The notes beneath the pieces were generated by a model. It ran no database searches, had not been told where the DNA came from, and saw only the letters and a program-made list of their open reading frames with translations. From NCBI GenBank assembly GCA_905147135.1, contig LR990048.1, positions 2,216,563 to 2,280,562 on the forward strand: 64,000 nt of DNA, written 5' to 3'. Position 1 is the first letter of the stretch; the number at the start of each line of letters is the position of its first letter. The stretch is from Blastobasis lacticolella (Eukaryota; Arthropoda; Insecta; Lepidoptera; Blastobasidae). Both the position numbers and the translations under genes were made by a program. This document shows, piece after piece, positions 32,427 to 43,469 of this stretch.

Positions 32427-32685
32427 CAACACCGTTGTGTGGTGTTTGACAAAGTAGAATAGCACCACCCCTAACATTGGATAGTGTCGTACAAAGCGAC
32501 TAAGGTTTTCGAGGCAAAACTTCTAGGCTGGAGAATGTGCAGCAGCATTTTCGAATGTTATAATTAATTATGACTATAAAATTTACGAATTATAACTTGG
32601 CAATAACCTCCCCCTTGGTGGGAGAGGCCCTAAGCCCTGCAGTGGACTGTTGTGGGCTGCGATGACGATGATGATGAAGTTAACA
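32427..32685 (+). mobile_element. Element C, diverged but complete
   Basis: TGTGTGGTGTTTGACAAAG, GTCGTACAAAGCGACTAAGG, TGGTGGGAGAGGCCCTAAG and TGGGCTGCGATGACGATGA retain the whole C layout. Confidence 0.8.
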
Positions 32686-33271
32686 ACAACGGTTTGATGC
32701 CAGAGCAACACGATATTCGTTAAATTCGAAACTATTAAAGTTGCGAGGTCTATCAGAGGTCGTCTACTATGAGCTCAAATGTACTCACGAATATATTAGT
32801 GCGAATAATCAAACAAAGTTTGATCGTAATTTCCATATTAATATTATAATTAAATTTTGTAAACGCGATTTAGAAACTGATATCTATAGCTGTGGTTTGT
32901 CAGATTTTCGTTAAAATAGATCGTTTGTCGATCAAAGTTGCACGACGATATTTCAATACAATTTTTTTTACGATTTGCATTAAAATATATAGTATTTAAG
33001 ATAGACCGAAAGCTAGATAAAGCAAGGCGACCATTTAGGTTAGTTTTTTTATCAGGCAGGATTTAGTTTATTTTATCCCTTTGATTATAAATATTTTTTT
33101 TCTTGTTTATTTTTTTGCTCTGTAATACACCCGGCTTTGTGGTAGACAGCCAGGCAGCGAAAGCTTAAGCACGTAAGATACATGAAATATGGCTTGATCT
33201 CTGATAATTTACTGACTGTATGTTTCGCACTAAAATACAAACAAAGGAATGTCATAAATTGTTCACTAAAC
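32686..33271. other. No gene seen
   Basis: AT-rich, with short overlapping ORFs only. Confidence 0.45.
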
Positions 33272-33646
33272 ATCAAGGTAAGAGCGTCGGTTGCCGGGCG
33301 GTTGATTCTCCGACTCGTAAGCGAGAGGTACCGAGATCGAATCCTGCTGCGGCCATGTCCAATGACTTTTTGCTGAGTTATGTACATTTGTTGAATTCTA
33401 GCCGATGCTCTTACGGTGAGGGAAAACATCGTGATGAAACCTGCACATTCAGGCAACTGTATTTGTAACCATGATCATGAATCTGGTCAGGTTGCCCTGT
33501 CACGTGTCACTGAGGTCAGATGGTAGTCTCTCCACTGTAATTACCTGATCGCCAAATCCTGGATCATGGTCAAGGCGGACCCCGGGCCCTCGAGAGCACA
33601 ACCGGGACATTAACGCTAAGATGATTATTTTTATTTTATCAAGGTA
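33272..33646 (+). mobile_element. SINE-A, full length, 9-bp TSD
   Basis: ATCAAGGTA at 33272-33280 and 33638-33646 flank a 357-bp copy with GCCGGGCGGTTGATTC, B-box-like GATCGAATCC and tail GCTAAGATGATTATTTT. The minus-strand 123-codon ORF is a shadow. Confidence 0.95.
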
Positions 33647-33934
33647 TGCCATGTTTGTGGTTCTGTTCTTGCGGCTACAGAACCCTGAAACTACACTAAG
33701 CTATTTTATGGTCGGTGGAAAAGTGAGGACTTGTCGAAATAAACATTGTCATTTTGAGAACTAAACAGAGCTTTGACTATATACGGCTGGACTACAATAC
33801 CGAGTTTATCGGGCACATCATTGTCATTTAATGATAACACTATCTAACACTATCTCTTAAGGTACAAGTTTATTCTTAGTTTAGGAGGCAGTCTTGTAAA
33901 TTCTTGTCACTTTGCATATACCTATTATAAAGCT
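33647..33934. other. No gene seen
   Basis: No supported feature. Confidence 0.4.
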
Positions 33935-34140
33935 AGTTTATAATACGTACGGCTAAGGAGTGGAATGCCTTGCCTGCGAGTGTATTCCCTGATCAATATA
34001 ATCTGGATGCCTTCAAGGCTAGAGTGAATAGGCTGTTCCTAGACAGGCATGCTCCATCATCGGCCGCATCGTCACTTACCACCAGGTGAGGTGACGGTCA
34101 AATGCCTGGCTAGTCAAATAATAAAAAGAAATTAAAAAAA
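33935..34140 (+). mobile_element. Family J LINE 3' end
   Basis: TACGTACGGCTAAGGAGTGG begins the copy, with near identity to 6376-6540 through CACTTACCACCAGGTGAGG and an A-rich tail. Confidence 0.9.
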
Positions 34141-34245
34141 AACAGGCAGTATCGCTACTCTGCCATATTAAAATTGCCTAAATGTGACTCGCCAAAAAGT
34201 GATTTTAATGTGGCTGACTAGCGAAACTGTCAAGCGGATGTAAAG

Positions 34246-34335
34246 CAGACCGGTTTTTTTACTTCTATAAGTAACTTAGTACTATCGCTACAAAAAGTGG
34301 AAAGTTTAGGATTTTACCAAAAAAAAATTGTTATG
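34246..34335 (+). repeat. Dispersed repeat U, second copy
   Basis: AGACCGGTTTTTTTACTT and ACTATCGCTACAAAAAGTGG parallel 1-108. Confidence 0.5.
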
Positions 34336-34371
34336 TGCCGAACGTGCCAGTTTGAGAAAGCCGAAAGTGCC

Positions 34372-34745
34372 GAATGAAAATGAAAATGAAAAAGTTTTTA
34401 TTGAATTAGGATTTCGTTAATTAATCTCTATTCAAAAGTCAAAACTCAAACGGAAAACAAAGGGAAAGTTCATTTAATTTAGTTAAGCGAGCTCATCCAG
34501 GTAGGGGGCGACGCATGCAGACTGATCAGCGCGTACGAGGGCTCACCCCGGCGAGACACCGGGCACCAATACACGCCACGCACATAACCGCCTAGGCGAA
34601 TCATGTGCGACGCGTGCCCGGCCCCAGCCAGCCCGCCGGCACTCACTCACCAGCCGGCCTGCCCGCGTGCCCCTCGAGCTCGGAACAAATAAGTAAATAG
34701 AATGTCGTCTTTCTGTCAGTATGCCGCTTCAGTTTGGAAAATGAC
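34372..34745 (-). mobile_element. Element T, long GC-rich form
   Basis: On the minus strand it runs from ATGGTCATTTTCCAAACTG through a GC-rich core (34490-34680, including GGCCGGGCACGCGTCGC) to CAATAAAAAC and a short (TTTTCA)n tail at 34376-34396. The copy at 55262-55548 lacks most of the GC-rich core. Confidence 0.65.
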
Positions 34746-34889
34746 CATCTGTGAGAAGAAGAACTAAACCTTTGCTATCGTTACAAAGCGGCGTATTTCT
34801 TGTACTCCATGACGAAGAGACTTGTACAGTCTATTCGTATTCAGAAGCGTTACGATGAGGATTCTTAGTGCACGCGAATGCACGCACAG

Positions 34890-35012
34890 GGTTCCAACTG
34901 ACAATGCTTGAGTGGCAATCGTCACTATGCGTTCGAAAAAACTAACAAAATGGACGTACCCACACTGTACTTTCACATAGCGGACGAGAACTGTGAGAAC
35001 TGTGAGAGCATA
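34890..35012. repeat. Repeat M
   Basis: TGACAATGCTTGAGTGGC and AGCGGACGAGAACTGTGAG match 13372-13480 in order. Confidence 0.5.
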
Positions 35013-35029
35013 ATATATTTTATTGAAAC

Positions 35030-35290
35030 ACTAGTATACCCGGCGCGAAACTGTTCACGTGGCGCCCTATCCTATCCAACATCTACCCTAAACCTACCCT
35101 AAATTTACCCTACATCGACCATATACTTACTTATCCCGTACCTACCCTTTTTTCATGCTTATAAACCTTCCTTTTTAAAGACTCTAGCTATTGTTGAAAA
35201 CCGCATTAAAATCTGTCGCGTAGTTTAAATATCTAAGCATACATAGTTACATAGGGACAGACGGTGGGAAGCGACTATGCTTTATACTAT
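35030..35290 (-). mobile_element. Helitron-like element H
   Basis: ACTAGTATACCCGGCGCG at the left, CCTACCCTAAATTTACCC in the middle and GACGGTGGGAAGCGACTATG at the right give H in reverse. Confidence 0.55.
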
Positions 35291-35470
35291 GTTCTATGAA
35301 ACTCGAGCGATTTCGTTCGCGAACACCTACTTTACTCCTACCTACTTTTGTTTTCTTGCTTATAAACCTTCCTTTTGAATCACTCTATATTTTGTTGAAA
35401 ACCGTACCGTACATAGCTACACACAGGCAGACGGCGAAATGCGACTTTGTTTCATATTATGTATGTAAGT
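35291..35470 (-). mobile_element. Helitron-like element H, adjacent copy
   Basis: CCTTCCTTTTGAATCACTC and GACGGCGAAATGCGACTTTG repeat the H end sequence directly after the previous copy. Confidence 0.5.
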
Positions 35471-35814
35471 ATTGTTTGTGAAACAGAGTCTCAATCACAA
35501 TAAATGACGCAATATGTACGTACGTTGCTTAAAGAAACAAAGTACCTACCCACATTTTCATGTTTATAATAGTCGCGATGACGGCTAGCTATCCCGACTT
35601 AGATAGGAGCTCCTTCCCGGAGATCAAATAACTGTAACCTTTGAGATCAAACGCAAGGTCTAATGGACACTTTGACGGTTCACGACGTAAATTTTTCCGC
35701 GTCAGTCTTGTGGCTTCAGCTAGGGGTCAAAGACATAGCAATGTCAATGGAGAGCAACGAAGTTGGTATGACAGTCCTCCTTTTAGTAGGAAAAGTAGAT
35801 AATACTGACTCAAT
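35471..35814. other. No gene seen
   Basis: ORF 35663-35881 has no recognisable domain. Confidence 0.4.
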
Positions 35815-35925
35815 TACTACCCGACACGACTTTGTTCGCGTACATCTACTTTACCACTATCTTTCCTTTTTTCTTGAATAAAAACGCTCCTCTTAAATCA
35901 CTCAATCTACTATTGAAAACTGCAT
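35815..35925 (-). mobile_element. Helitron-like H fragment
   Basis: CTACCCGACACGACTTTGTTCG and CTCTTAAATCACTCAATCTAC match H; it stops at the next element C fragment. Confidence 0.45.
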
Positions 35926-36020
35926 ATTGGAAAACGCGTCTGCCCATTTTCCAGCCTACGAAGACTTTAGACCACGAGCGTAAAGGGTTGGTGCTATTCT
36001 ACTCTGCTGGATACCACACG
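35926..36020 (-). mobile_element. Element C head fragment
   Basis: GCCCATTTTCCAGCCTACG and TTCTACTCTGCTGGATACCA are the 5' part of C in reverse. A poor plus-strand C remnant (GCATGGAGATTACGCAA) follows near 36133. Confidence 0.6.
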
Positions 36021-36404
36021 GCCAACAAAGTTTCCGGATGTATCTGGGAATCCTGAGATAGTGCGGTCACGGTATACCGGATACAAATGTAACAAATATT
36101 TTCAACAAAACGATATCTAACCTGCCTATCAAGCATGGAGATTACGCAACACCTCCTGCTAATGTGGAGGAGGCTCAAGTCCTGTTATCCCCTCATGCCT
36201 CCTCAATTATCATGCCTGTGACGACATTGCCGATAAGATTGTGTGCGACTCATTCTGACTCCTCAAATTGGTTTGGATTCCACGAATAGCTAAATTGTTG
36301 TTGTTGTTTGTGCGGGCTCAAAGATAGTATTAATTTGCCCGTGGAATAAGCGTTGAATGCTGTAGATCTAAGTTAAATATTACTAACATGATAAAACAGA
36401 GATA

Positions 36405-36487
36405 TTTACTACACATATTATCGGGTTTGTTACCACGGTTAGTATTGTTTTTACCCCGATATTCAAAGTGTAGTAAATAACCACGAA
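36405..36487. mobile_element. Element R, internally deleted
   Basis: TACTACACATATTATCGGG, TTTGTTACC and AGTGTAGTAAATAACCACG are R end sequences with the middle of R missing. Confidence 0.55.
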
Positions 36488-36489
36488 AG

Positions 36490-36690
36490 TCTAAAGTTTT
36501 TGTTTTTTAACCACTCAGTAACAACCGAGCAGAAAACCCAACTAAGCGGTAACTTTTGCTCGTAACATCGACGATTCATGCACTTAGGCTTCCTGTAATA
36601 AAAATGCAGAACCGCAGATGTTTTATCACCGTAAGGACTAAGATGATGACTATTGTTTCTTACCTGTTATTACGCTGACTACCTAATAAC
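36490..36690 (-). mobile_element. Element D
   Basis: GAACCGCAGATGTTTTATCA, CCGTAAGGACTAAGATGATG and TTACGCTGAC match the reverse complement of 12825-13015 and align with 61600-61695. Confidence 0.6.
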
Positions 36691-36714
36691 AATTTTCCTA
36701 GTTATATACTAGTT

Positions 36715-37110
36715 CTACAATAATACGGTGAGGGAAAACGTCGTGAGGAAATCAGCACATTCAGGTAACTGAATCTGTAACTTTTTTTAATGTAATACGG
36801 TAGACAAATAGTCAAGCAAGCCACCCGATGGAAAGTGGTCACCACCAGGACATAAGCAACACCAGGGACGCTACCAATGCGTTGTCCGCCTCTAAGGAGA
36901 TCTCTAATATGCCTCTTAAACGATCCCATGTCGTAGTCCAAAGGACACACTGAAAGGTAACTATAATCCATATGTTAACGGAGTCACGGTGGTCAGATAG
37001 CGGTCACTTTACAGTAGTTACCTGATCTGGCAAGTTCTAAATCATGGTCAAAGGCGGATCCCGGGCCCTAGCGCGCAATAGCATAACCGGGATGTTCACG
37101 CCAAGATAAT
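36715..37110 (+). mobile_element. SINE-A split by a Z insertion
   Basis: CGGTGAGGGAAAACGTCGTG to CTGAATCTGTAAC, then Z, then SINE-A again from ACTATAATCCATATG to ATGTTCACGCCAAGATAAT. The tRNA head is missing. Confidence 0.8.
36783..36965 (-). mobile_element. Element Z-type LINE end inside SINE-A, with imperfect TSD
   Basis: A T run marks the minus-strand poly(A) tail. The reverse frame reads MGSFKRHIRDLLRGGQR and VTTFHRVACL. ACTGAATCTGTAAC (left) and ACTGAAAGGTAACT (right) are probable 14-bp target duplications with two mismatches. Confidence 0.75.
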
Positions 37111-37814
37111 TATTTTACTACAATATCAACAATCTTGTTTGGCGTGAAAAATAGCTAAGTTCCTTTAAGGTTGACACCCTATGCTTGACAGAATCCTATC
37201 ACCGGCTCATCGGCTATTGTGTCTATTGTAAATCTAAAATTATGATGTGCTACTAAACTTATTGTTTTCAGTCCAGTAGTCTGGTATCTATCAGACTTAA
37301 ATGATAAAATTTGTTTGCTGGAGAGTTTTAGTGTAAGAATATTAGGTTTAGGAATTTAGGAATTTGAGATTGACCGTAAAGATAATGTTTATGATAAGTC
37401 ATAAGTATTTTATTATATTAATCACGAGTTATAAGAAACGGAGGGTAATTCGGTATTAAATAATGAACAGCGAAAACTTAAATTTAATATTAGACAATAC
37501 TTTAATGGTACCCAATTTTTTTATTTTCATCCAATTTCATTGCCAAAAGTATTTCCAATATTTCAATGTTCATAGGTTTGTTTAGAAATATCGTTATGAA
37601 GCTAGACTATTATCAATACGCGTACAAAAATGCTTTTATAATTATATTTCCATTTGTTCCTAAACAAGAAATCGTTAAAGTATCATGTATTTGCTTGACA
37701 TCGAAACTTATTATTTATATTTATATAAAATATAAATAATATAAAATACATATTTATGATATACACTCAAATCAAATGGCATTAATCAGGTAATATGTTC
37801 TATTAAACATATTA
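37111..37814. other. AT-rich, no gene seen
   Basis: Very AT-rich near 37690-37760. No supported feature. Confidence 0.5.
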
Positions 37815-37995
37815 TCTTCCCTTTCTGGGCACCATTCCGGGGGGCAGTGGTGTGGACGACTTTTTAAATTTTTAGTATTATTTGATATGTATTAGAGTAT
37901 ATTTTTGCGATTTTAAACGTAGGTATATAGGTATTTTTATTACAACTATAAATATGTTATGTGTATCTTAATAAACGTGTTCTCTTTTTGTAATC
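37815..37995 (+). mobile_element. Family V LINE 3' end, tail only
   Basis: GGGCACCATTCCGGGGGGCA, GTGGTGTGGACGACTTTTT and TTTTTAGTATTATTTGATATG match 51148-51215, which is the end of the V ORF plus 3' UTR. It ends near CTTAATAAACGTG. Confidence 0.8.
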
Positions 37996-38156
37996 CATAT
38001 CAATTATTACATTAAATATAAATTATCATCCATTAGGCATCAAAGCAAATTTATTGAAAAACTGTTTCTAAGAGCCCTATTAAATATTAAATCACGCACA
38101 AAAATCTAGACTAAATGTCATCGTATACATAATTTAGGGTAAAACAAAAACACTTA

Positions 38157-38405
38157 CCATAAACCAATCCTATAAATTGTAAAACACAGCCAAATAATCC
38201 CTTGAACGATATATCACCACATAGTCGCCACGTTTTGATAAACACTCAGTGTTATTCAGAGGAACTGTTTTCACACATTTGTCTACAGAATTCGTAAACC
38301 GCGCTACGCCGCGTAGCGAGCTACGAAGCGTGCTTCCCCCGTAGACCGAAAGCTAAACTGAATCCTACCAGCCCGTACCGCCGAGCCGAACAGCCCCGAA
38401 CATAG
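38157..38405 (-). promoter_or_regulatory. Candidate promoter and first exon of a minus-strand gene
   Basis: In an AT-rich setting, 38290-38400 is GC/CpG-rich (CGCGCTACGCCGCGTAGCGA). On the minus strand, TCAGTT at about 38364-38359 fits the arthropod initiator consensus. About 200 bases later the sequence reads TTTATG then GTAAGTGT (38158-38151), a strong splice donor directly after a possible start ATG. Earlier ATGs hit stops quickly. No downstream exon was found, so this is inference. Confidence 0.3.
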
Positions 38406-38667
38406 CCGAAGCCACCCGAGAGTATGTAAGCAGTGATTGATATCAAATGAAATGTGAGGAATGAGTAGTTCCAAGGCTCTTTGTTTTAAGGATTACATTT
38501 TTTCTGGTGTTTTGTCTCTGGAGGATAGTTTTTGGGTAGGCGTTTTGCGTGATCGTGATTCGTCTTTTGTTTAAGTGACACTTGTGTAATGAAGAAATAA
38601 TCTGCAGACGACCTTGAGTGTAGGTATATAAGTGATTCTCACATTAGTTTCTAAAATAAGTACGTTA
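38406..38667. other. No gene seen
   Basis: If the candidate first exon is real, this is its upstream region. No TATA box at a suitable distance. Confidence 0.35.
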
Positions 38668-38998
38668 TTGTAGGCCGCGTGGTGTCAGGCAGAATAGAAT
38701 AGCACCAACCCCTTACACTCATGGGTGTCGTACAAGGCGACTAATGTTTTCGAGACAAAAGATCAAGACTCTCCGTAGTCTGGAAAATGGGCAGCAGCAT
38801 TTTCCATTGTATTATTTAAACATTGCGATCTCCAACCCGCCTGCCAAGCGTGAAGATTATGGCAATAAGAGGTTATTGCCATAATCTTCACTTTCGTTCG
38901 TTATTGTTACGTCTCCCACGAAAGGGGAGGCCCTTTCGTGGGAGAGGCCCTAAGTCCTGCAGTGGACTGTTACGGGCTGTGATGGTGATGATTGTAAC
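38668..38998 (+). mobile_element. Element C with internal inverted duplication
   Basis: Normal C from GCGTGGTGTCAGGCAG to AAGATTATGGCAATAA, then about 60 bp of its own complement, then normal C from CCCTTTCGTGGGAGAGG to GGGCTGTGATGGTGATGA. This makes it longer than other copies. Confidence 0.9.
38850..38944. repeat. Two perfect hairpins with GAGG loops
   Basis: A 19-bp stem (GTGAAGATTATGGCAATAA, loop GAGG, 38850-38891) and a 14-bp stem (CTCCCACGAAAGGG, loop GAGG, 38913-38944). Both derive from element C sequence copied in reverse. Confidence 0.95.
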
Positions 38999-39054
38999 GC
39001 CATTTTCTTAAATTACTCTTAAAAGAATGTCATTTCATTGCAGAAACAATTTAT

Positions 39055-39257
39055 ACATAGTATAAAACAAAGTCGCTTCCAGCCGACTATCCCTATGTAT
39101 GTATCTAAGTTCGCTTAGGTATCGCAACTAAACGGATTTCAATGCGGTTTACAACAATGGATAAAGTGATTCAAGAGAAACATTTATAAGTAAGAAGAAA
39201 AGGATAGGTAGGGGCAAAATAAGTACGCAAATGAAGTCGGGCCGGGTTCACTAGGGA
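39055..39257 (+). mobile_element. Helitron-like element H
   Basis: AAACAAAGTCGCTTCCAGCC, GGATTTCAATGCGGTTTACA and TCGGGCCGGGTTCACTAGG keep the H order. The last base departs from CTAGT. Confidence 0.6.
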
Positions 39258-39324
39258 ATTGTAAAAATTGCTAACTAATTTATTAAAAAATTCGATGATA
39301 GAGTACGTAAAAAATTAAATTGAA

Positions 39325-39530
39325 TATTCACCTTGGCGTTAGTGTCCTGGTTGTGCTCAGGGGAACCTGACCAGATTGGATGATGGTTACAAATTCAGTT
39401 ACCTGAATTTGCAGGTTTCATCACGATGTTTTCGCTCACGAAAAACGAGAGGTAACAGTATTCGAACCCGGTACCCGTTTACGAGTCGGATAATCAACCG
39501 ATACTTACGAGTCGGCCACCGACACTCTGA
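39325..39530 (-). mobile_element. SINE-A, internally deleted
   Basis: CTTGGCGTTAGTGTCCTGG, CAGATTGGATGATGG, CATCACGATGTTTTCGCTCAC and TATTCGAACCCGGTACCC are SINE-A parts in reverse. Confidence 0.75.
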
Positions 39531-40039
39531 TTATGTTACGTAATATTTTCGTGATGTAACATTTCCAACCATTCTCCACTTAATTATTCATGGAATACTC
39601 TATTAATGTATTCCATATCGATTCGCAATGCAATCGTGCTAATAAATGACATTCAGCAACAAGGAAGTCAATTGGCAAAGTAAATATTTTCGCAATTTTA
39701 CGTCCCATTGAATCTGCCATTAGCTCGTATCGCTTTCATTGAGACCGCTCTATTATCATTGGCTTCATTAGTGATGTGCCGTAGCCAGTGTATCGATACG
39801 TATCGATAGTCGATAAGTACTAGTCGATATTGATTGGGAATGCATGGTGATCATGCCCGGATCATTTTCATTAAGCCCAATCCATTATCGCTGGCTTCGC
39901 TAGAGGTGGAACTGGTCGGTGTGATTTCCGATACGTTACTCGATAATCTAGTGTGCTTCGTGAACAGGAATATTTGTTCGTATAGCTACTCTATAGGGTT
40001 CTCATTTACAAGAAATATTATTTCAGACTATAGCCTGGA
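39531..40039. other. No gene seen
   Basis: 39790-39835 is a run of overlapping TATCGATA-type words. Nothing else. Confidence 0.45.
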
Positions 40040-40255
40040 TCGTCGGTTGCGTAACGATAAAGGAGTCCGACTCGTACCCCGAAAAACAGGGTTTGAACCC
40101 CATTGAGGTCACGGAGGTCAGATGGCAGTCACTCCACTGCCAGCCATTACTTGATCTGACAAATCCTAGTTTACGGTTGAGGCGGACCCTGGGCCCTTGC
40201 GCGCGAGAGCACGACCGGAGACGCACCAAGCTAACGCCAAAATAACTATTTTCAG
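40040..40255 (+). mobile_element. SINE-A, central deletion
   Basis: Head CGTCGGTTGCGTAACGATAA and GTTTGAACCCCATTGAGG jump directly to the GGAGGTCAGATGGCAGTC half, with tail CTAACGCCAAAATAACTA. Confidence 0.75.
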
Positions 40256-40884
40256 ACATTAAAATTGTATTTGTTTTTTATATGTAATAATTTTTTGGTT
40301 GGGAAATAAATTTATGACTGAAGTATGACAATGATAATTCAAGGTCTTGTAAATAGTGTAGGATCGTGGTTCACAGGGTATAAGGGTTTGCTATCTGGAA
40401 TATAACAATTAGATTTTTTAATCGAGACTAAAATCAAATTAAGAATAATTATTAACAGCATTTGACTTAATTCTCCTCAACAATCATAATACAAAATATC
40501 CTAACACACTTTTGTCCAAAATAAAAGTAAAAGTTTACTTGTCATTGTCATTTTTAACACACAATTTAGTACCTAAAATCAATACTAATATATCGTCACG
40601 GTGTGACAGTCGGCTCCCGAGACTGTTCAACCAGCCTCAGGGTCCATCAAACAAACATAAAAATAGCAATCACTATAATCTGTCCAAACGGACTTGTCCG
40701 ATTTCGTTCAGCAAATTATGTATTTAAATGGAAAATGTGCAGCAGTATTCGTTGAAATTCACATTCTATGTATTTCTTGTATAATTCAAGACACAATATA
40801 CGTAGCGTGACTGATACGGTAAGTCGTGATTTTGGGCATTATTTGTTCACCAATTAAGACAAGTCAGAATAAACAGATCATACA
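40256..40884. other. No gene seen
   Basis: AT-rich; short ORFs only. Confidence 0.45.
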
Positions 40885-40932
40885 CATGTGTAGTGAAAGT
40901 GTAGTGAATAGCCACGAAATTCTTAAAACCTA
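40885..40932. mobile_element. Element R end fragment
   Basis: GTGTAGTGAAAGTGTAGTGA and CACGAAATTCTTAAAACCTA match the right end of R at 17215-17249. Confidence 0.5.
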
Positions 40933-41467
40933 CATAAAAATAGCAATTCATCGACAATTGTCGATAACCAGCCACCCCTACCTCGACCACTTGATAGCAT
41001 CCCAACAATAATAGCAAATTGTATTTATCCGTGCATGATTCGGGAATATTGAATTTGTTATTGCCTTGAAGGGTTTCAGGCTCAGGTGGTCCGCTCTAAT
41101 GAGTATACCCCTTTATGTACATTGATTTTATACTTCTATAAGGCCCGAGAGGATATTACTGTACCACAAACTTATCTGACCCGTTTACGGCGTTGCTGTG
41201 GTTCATTTTCATTGCGGTATATTGATCAGATTTACAGTAATATGTTCCTAAGAAACGAAAGGTAATCACAATATCAAGATCAGTCGGTGCCTTGGCAGTT
41301 GTTCACTGCCCCGTAATACATTATCGAAGACTTCGTACAAACCGCCAGTTATAAAGAGCAAACCCCAACAATGACTTCTACGATATCTACATCTACGATA
41401 CGTTTGTACGTTCTAATCGTTGATCCATTCTCCGACATACTTATTAAACATAGTACATAATAATATA
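40933..41467. other. No gene seen
   Basis: CCACAAACTTATCTGACCCG at 41163-41182 recalls a word within MITE P, but no element ends could be found. Confidence 0.4.
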
Positions 41468-41735
41468 AATAATAATAATAAATATGCTTGGACAAATTCA
41501 CACCGCAACATCTAGCACCAAAGTAAGCAAACCTTGTGTTAGGGGTGTTAGATAACTGATAAACTACTTATATATTTTTATTTTAAAATATATACTTATT
41601 ATACATACTACCTACACTAGTACATAACACCTAGACTCGGGAAAAAAACATCATTATAAATTTCTGCCCGACCGGGAATCGAAAACGGGACCTCTATGCA
41701 GCAGACCGGGTCTATATGGTGGTGGCACATACTTT
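41468..41735 (-). mobile_element. SINE-B
   Basis: GACAAATTCACACCGCAACA, GTTAGATAACTGATAAACTA and GAATCGAAAACGGGACCTC give the SINE-B body and B box in reverse. Confidence 0.75.
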
Positions 41736-41984
41736 GTAGTTTACACGGAATCCGTATAATATAATAAGCGATTGGAATTCACGGGTTTTAGAGCTCACAC
41801 GCGTGATATTACATTCCAATTCTATTGAACGAGTCAAGTATGCCGATGTATCTGTGTAGTGTTGTAAATACGATAGTTTTTATGTTCTTGGTGTTTACTA
41901 TAGGTACATGTAGGATTTTGTTCAAACTCGTTCTCAGAGGCTACGGATATAAGGAATATATTTTGCTAATTTTCAAAGCACGTC
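41736..41984. other. No gene seen
   Basis: No supported feature. Confidence 0.4.
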
Positions 41985-42245
41985 TCATCATCACAGCCCA
42001 TAACAGTCCACTGCAGGACTTAGGGCCTCTCCCACAAAAAGGGAGGTTATTGCCATAATCTCCACGCTTGGCAGGCGGGTTGGAGATCGCAGTGTTATAA
42101 TATAACAATGGAAAATGCTGCTGCCCATTTTCCAGTCTACGGAGGCGCTTAGATCTTTTGCCTTGAAAACATTAGTCGCCTTGTACGACACCCACGAGTG
42201 TAAGAGGTTGGTGCTATTCTACTCTGCCGGACACCACACGGCCCG
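41985..42245 (-). mobile_element. Element C, complete
   Basis: CATCATCACAGCCCATAAC to CTCTGCCGGACACCACACGG, close to 26956-27222. Confidence 0.9.
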
Positions 42246-42269
42246 TCAGCACGTCTAATTTATATATAA

Positions 42270-42365
42270 TCAAATGCAAAATGGTCCAATTTTAGAGCCG
42301 TAGTGAACGCAGTGCGATCACTTAGCCATAAGAGCCGCAAACGAGCATGTTATTTTAGGTACTCA
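42270..42365. repeat. Repeat M fragment
   Basis: AGAGCCGTAGTGAACGCAGTG and GATCACTTAGCCATAAGAG match 13436-13480. Confidence 0.5.
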
Positions 42366-42702
42366 GATAAGACTAATCATTATTTGGGAACAAGGGTGTA
42401 ACCTTTACCCTTTTGGTAATAAATGAAAATGTATTTATAAATGTTAGAAGTGTATTTTAAGTATATTGTTTCATGTTAAATGCTTTGGACATAACAATTT
42501 TCGTGGAACTTAAGTCAAGTTACTAGCAATTTTAATTGGGTCTTGTCCTTATTTAGAAGTTACTATAGAGTGGGCACAGTATCGATAATTTTATATCGAC
42601 GTTTGTTTAAATACTTCTTTGACTCAGTTTATATAATAATTAATGACTGAAGTCGTCAGAACGAGGGACATTCGTTCGGGCGGGCTGTCATCTGCATGAA
42701 CA
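42366..42702. other. No gene seen
   Basis: AT-rich. Confidence 0.45.
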
Positions 42703-42850
42703 TACAACAGCCCATAACAGTCCACTGCAGTACACTCTCCCACGAAAGGGGAGGTTATTGCTGTAATTTCCACGCTTGTTTGCAGATCGCAGTATAATAA
42801 ATATAACAAAGGAAAACGCTGCTGTCCATTTTCCAGTATATGGCAACTGT
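42703..42850 (-). mobile_element. Element C, deleted copy
   Basis: ACAGCCCATAACAGTCCACT, CTCCCACGAAAGGGGAGG and TGCTGTCCATTTTCCAG are C parts in reverse with two gaps. Confidence 0.7.
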
Positions 42851-43335
42851 AGATTTTTTGTCTCGAAAGCGTGTAGATGTGTCTTGTAGTATGATAGGTA
42901 TAAATTATATAACCCTTCCTAAATTAAGTATGCATCTTGTTTCTAAGAAAACGACACCATTGTAAAGGAAGAAAACACCAATTACCGCAAAGTTTGCTGG
43001 ACTTTCGGATTTTGGTGCTGTACTCACCTCTATCAGTCACCATACGGACAAAAATATCGACATTGTTCCCTACAATGTTAGTTCACAGCACAACACTAGA
43101 AAGCATTCTGAAAAGGGAGAAAAAGTGTCGCTACTCCAACAACGTACTACAGCTTGTAATTAGAGCTGTCTCAACACGCACTTCGGAATGTCACGGTACT
43201 CAGAGTAGCTTGAAACTCACAAGAGCTGTTCTAAATAATAGCTGTTTAAAGATTGTTATATTATATTATTGTTGATAAATGATTTACTTATCTTTTTTAA
43301 TTCTGTGATACCTACACATCACAACAACACAGTGC
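42851..43335. other. No gene seen
   Basis: Forward ORF 42937-43275 (112 codons) has no recognisable feature. Confidence 0.4.
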
Positions 43336-43440
43336 GTCGTAGAGAAAAGGGTTATTCTACGGAATGAAAGCTACTATAACTTTTGCCCTACACACGTTAC
43401 AAATTCTAGTTACCTACAAAATTTCATCATGATTCAGCAT
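43336..43440. repeat. Single arm related to element Q
   Basis: CGTCGTAGAGAAAAGGG, TTCTACGGAATGAAAGC and AACTTTTGCCCTACACACG parallel the right arm of Q read in reverse (29150-29240). Confidence 0.45.
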
Positions 43441-43469
43441 GAGTTAATGTTAAACCAATATGCAAAACT

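Noticed and set aside
33085..33456. 123-codon minus ORF as a gene
   Set aside because: It lies on the antisense of a full-length SINE-A with TSD.
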